From the NCBI GenBank assembly GCA_031274115.1, contig JAISQP010000164.1:1-6856 (forward strand): 6,856 bases of DNA, given 5' to 3'. Each line of letters opens with the position of its first letter. Position 1 is the first letter of the stretch. Shown here piece after piece: positions 5,137 through 6,856 of the stretch. Under the pieces are notes generated by a model. That model saw only the letters and a program-made list of their open reading frames with translations, made no database searches and was not told the origin of the DNA. Source of the DNA: Synergistaceae bacterium. GTDB taxonomy: Bacteria > Synergistota > Synergistia > Synergistales > Synergistaceae. The position numbers were made by a program, and so were the translations under genes.

Positions 5137-5786
5137 GGCGTACGGTCAGAGAGCTCTCCCGGACCTTTCGGTTTACGGAACACCTCCACCTTTGCCGGAG
5201 GAAGGTTGTACAGGACAACTTTGGATCTCAGCTTTCTGAAACTCTTCGGTATGAACGGCATCTCCCCTATCAGCGCATAGGTGAACTGCACAAAGAGCCC
5301 GCCGGGAGCAAGGATCTTCTCAACCTCGGCCATTATCGAAACGCTGACATCAGCCGGCAGAGTTCGGAACGGCAGACTCGACACTACCGCCCTCACCGGA
5401 CCGCATTTTACACACGACCTCATCTCTTCAGCCGGGCAGCAGATGACGTTTACGCTGGAAAATCGACTTTGGAGACAATCAGCCAGGGCTTTTGATCTCT
5501 CGATGACAATCAGCCTCGACGGGGAGGCCCCATGACGTAACAGAGCTTCCGTCACCGGTCCTGTTCCAGCGCCAAGCTCAATGAGATAACCAGACTTCAA
5601 AAACGATTGAGTGAGCGCGGCGACCATCTCGTCGGAAAGCGCCGGCGAGCTTGCGCACAGCGTACCCATATTCCTCGGCGCCCTTATCAGCTCTCTCAGG
5701 AGAAGGAACTGCCGCGCCAAGCTATGCCTCCTGCGGTCGATGAAGCCTGAAAAACCGTTTTTCGACACCGTGGAATCTTCCGTCAT
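5133..5786 (-). CDS. PmtA-like SAM-dependent methyltransferase (phospholipid N-methyltransferase family)
   Basis: The 217 residues form a class I methyltransferase. After a basic N-terminus, RELIRAPRNMGTLCASSPAL (31-50) matches the characteristic 'F-L-x-P-x-x-(V/M)-G-x-x-x-(P/S)-S-S' entry segment of PmtA-like proteins. The SAM-binding loop is IELGAGTG (69-76), with the ribose-binding acidic Glu96 in VIERS. SSLPF (136-140) is the post-strand-4 motif, and LAPGGLFVQFTYAL (159-172) is also typical. The family methylates phosphatidylethanolamine or related lipids at the membrane face. KsgA-type rRNA dimethylases share the fold but have N-(L/I)-P-(Y/F) with an Asn, absent here. The substrate cannot be fixed from sequence. 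ATG 5786 has no good Shine-Dalgarno sequence. A GTG at residue 7, with GGAAG 8 bases upstream, is a possible alternative start. The gene follows the flavodiiron gene after 26 bases and overlaps the ArnD-like gene by 4 bases. Confidence 0.8.
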   Translation of the reverse strand: MTEDSTVSKNGFSGFIDRRRHSLARQFLLLRELIRAPRNMGTLCASSPALSDEMVAALTQSFLKSGYLIELGAGTGPVTEALLRHGASPSRLIVIERSKALADCLQSRFSSVNVICCPAEEMRSCVKCGPVRAVVSSLPFRTLPADVSVSIMAEVEKILAPGGLFVQFTYALIGEMPFIPKSFRKLRSKVVLYNLPPAKVEVFRKPKGPGELSDRTP

Positions 5787-5812
5787 GTGAGGATCATGGC
5801 TTCAACGCCAGC

Positions 5813-6856
5813 TCATTTTCTATTTACAGCTTCTGCCATCTTCACGCCAAGCTCGGCGCAAAGCTCGAGGTCGGCGTTCTTCGGGCGCGACTTTATCTCT
5901 ATCGCGGGTTCGATCAGACTCCAACCGCCCTTCGAACGCTCTACAAAAGCCTTCATCTCCCTCAGCGCCGCGCTGCTCCAGCTATATGAGCCGCACAGAC
6001 CTATAGCCCTGCCCTTCATCATCTTGTTCTCCAGCAGACGGAGAAGCGAGGCGACCGGAGGAAAAAGCTCCATATTGTACGTGCACGCCGCCAAGACGAG
6101 TCCGGCGTAACGCCATATATCGGTCGTCACGTACGACATGTTCGTGCGAGAGGCGTCATAAACTATGACCTTTTTCTCTCCCGCCTTCGAGAGACCTCTG
6201 GCTATCGCGTCCGACGCTATTTTAGTGTTGCCGTACATTGAGCCGTAAACCACTACTACGCCGTCTTCCGTCTCCTGCCTGCTCCATTTTTCATACAGCT
6301 CTATCACCGTGTTCGGGTCGCTGCGCCAGACCGGACCGTGAGCCGGGCATATCAAAGCTATGTCGAGCGATCTGACTTTTTCGAGGGCCTTCTGCGCCGG
6401 CCCGGAAAACCTGCCGACTATATTGACGTAGTAACGCATCATCTCGCTGACGGCTAATTGCAGGTTCGCCTCGTCATCGAACAGCCCGCCCTCCAACGCG
6501 CCGAACCCGCCAAATATGTCGCTCGAAAAAAGTATACGATGCGTGGCGTCATAAGTCACCATGCTCTCAGGCCAGTGAACCATGGGGGCCAGAGCGAAAA
6601 CGAGCTTGCGCCCGCCAATGTCCAGGACCTCGCCCTCTTTTACCTCGACCACGCCGTCTTCTATTCCGTAGAAATTTTTTATCATCTCCGCCGTCTTTGT
6701 GTTCCCGACGAATTTGACCCCCGGATAAAGGCGGCGGATCAGGGCAAACGAGCCCGCGTGATCCGGCTCCATGTGATTGACTATGACATAGTCAAGTCCG
6801 CGCCCATTCAGCAGATGGTTCAGCCTGTCGAGGAAATCGTCGATAAAGGAGCTTTT
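5813..6856 (-). CDS. fprA: Flavodiiron protein (A-type flavoprotein), 5' end cut by window edge
   Basis: This is a partial gene: 347 residues are visible and about 50 N-terminal ones are missing from a family length near 400. The frame is open to the last base, so the ATG at 6772 is internal. The metallo-beta-lactamase-like domain holds the diiron ligands His28, Glu30, Asp32 and His33 (NHMEPDHAG), His94 (VHWPES), Asp113 (SSDIFGGFG) and His173 (PAHGPVW), counted from the visible start. Their spacing matches the family. The C-terminal flavodoxin domain starts near 198 and has the FMN phosphate loop YGSMYGNT (204-211). No extra rubredoxin or flavin-reductase domain follows. Such proteins reduce O2 to water or NO to N2O in the cytoplasm of anaerobes, with electrons usually from rubredoxin. 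Sequence alone does not decide between O2 and NO. It heads the visible part of the five-gene run. The symbol is the family name, not proof of orthology. Confidence 0.93.
   Translation of the reverse strand, partial: KSSFIDDFLDRLNHLLNGRGLDYVIVNHMEPDHAGSFALIRRLYPGVKFVGNTKTAEMIKNFYGIEDGVVEVKEGEVLDIGGRKLVFALAPMVHWPESMVTYDATHRILFSSDIFGGFGALEGGLFDDEANLQLAVSEMMRYYVNIVGRFSGPAQKALEKVRSLDIALICPAHGPVWRSDPNTVIELYEKWSRQETEDGVVVVYGSMYGNTKIASDAIARGLSKAGEKKVIVYDASRTNMSYVTTDIWRYAGLVLAACTYNMELFPPVASLLRLLENKMMKGRAIGLCGSYSWSSAALREMKAFVERSKGGWSLIEPAIEIKSRPKNADLELCAELGVKMAEAVNRK

Noticed and set aside
5149..5158. 10-base palindrome GAGAGCTCTC
   Set aside because: It is inside the methyltransferase coding region, isolated and not repeated. 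A single palindrome of this size is expected by chance.
5133..5786. KsgA/Erm-type rRNA adenine dimethylase
   Set aside because: The SAM-binding loop is shared, but the motif after strand 4 is SSLPF without the Asn needed by adenine N6-methyltransferases. The entry segment fits PmtA-like proteins.
1..6856. CRISPR array, tRNA, rRNA, insertion sequence or phage genes
   Set aside because: I looked on both strands and saw no regularly spaced repeats, no tRNA-like stems, no transposase motifs and no phage structural genes.

Overview
This window looks like chromosomal DNA from an anaerobic, diderm bacterium, most likely a member of the Synergistota. The main clue is the small secreted protein at 3660-4256. 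Its C-terminus has a Gly-Cys-Asp-Ser-Gly motif, a short hydrophobic run and a terminal Arg cluster, as in the Synerg-CTERM sorting signals of that phylum. A flavodiiron O2/NO reductase at the right edge also suits an anaerobe. The taxonomic call is an inference from sequence features. No rRNA or marker gene is present.

Layout, left to right. Positions 1-1495 hold a minus-strand gene pair: a membrane protein with two cytoplasmic zinc ribbons and an outer SH3b domain (599-1495), followed after 5 bases by a membrane-anchored L,D-transpeptidase cut off by the left edge (1-593). This looks like a peptidoglycan-related unit. Positions 1496-1736 are an AT-rich divergent control region. It contains a consensus-like promoter for the plus-strand gene, an extended -10 promoter for the minus-strand pair, repeated ATGATT elements and a leader hairpin. 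Positions 1737-3059 (+) encode UDP-glucose 6-dehydrogenase, starting at TTG behind a perfect Shine-Dalgarno sequence rather than at the far upstream ATG. Positions 3073-6856 (-) hold five closely packed genes. In transcription order they are a flavodiiron protein (cut by the right edge), a PmtA-like SAM methyltransferase, an ArnD-like NodB-fold protein, the Synerg-CTERM-like secreted protein, and a C39-type papain-like cysteine peptidase. They are joined by short gaps or overlaps (26 b gap, ATGA overlap, 64 b gap, 13 b overlap), which suggests one operon. This operon converges on ugd with only 13 bases between stop codons and no visible terminator.

How they may work together. Ugd makes UDP-glucuronate, the precursor of capsule and LPS uronic acids and of aminoarabinose. 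The ArnD-like protein comes from the family that deformylates the undecaprenyl-phosphate-linked aminoarabinose intermediate. The PmtA-like enzyme belongs to a family that methylates phospholipid head groups. The common theme is the cell envelope. The most striking observation is that the ArnD-like protein has lost nearly all expected catalytic and metal-binding residues while keeping other family signatures. It may be a pseudoenzyme or a protein with a new role, and it is translationally coupled to the methyltransferase. A second observation is the overlap of a C39-like peptidase gene, which lacks an export signal, with a gene for a C-terminally sorted protein.
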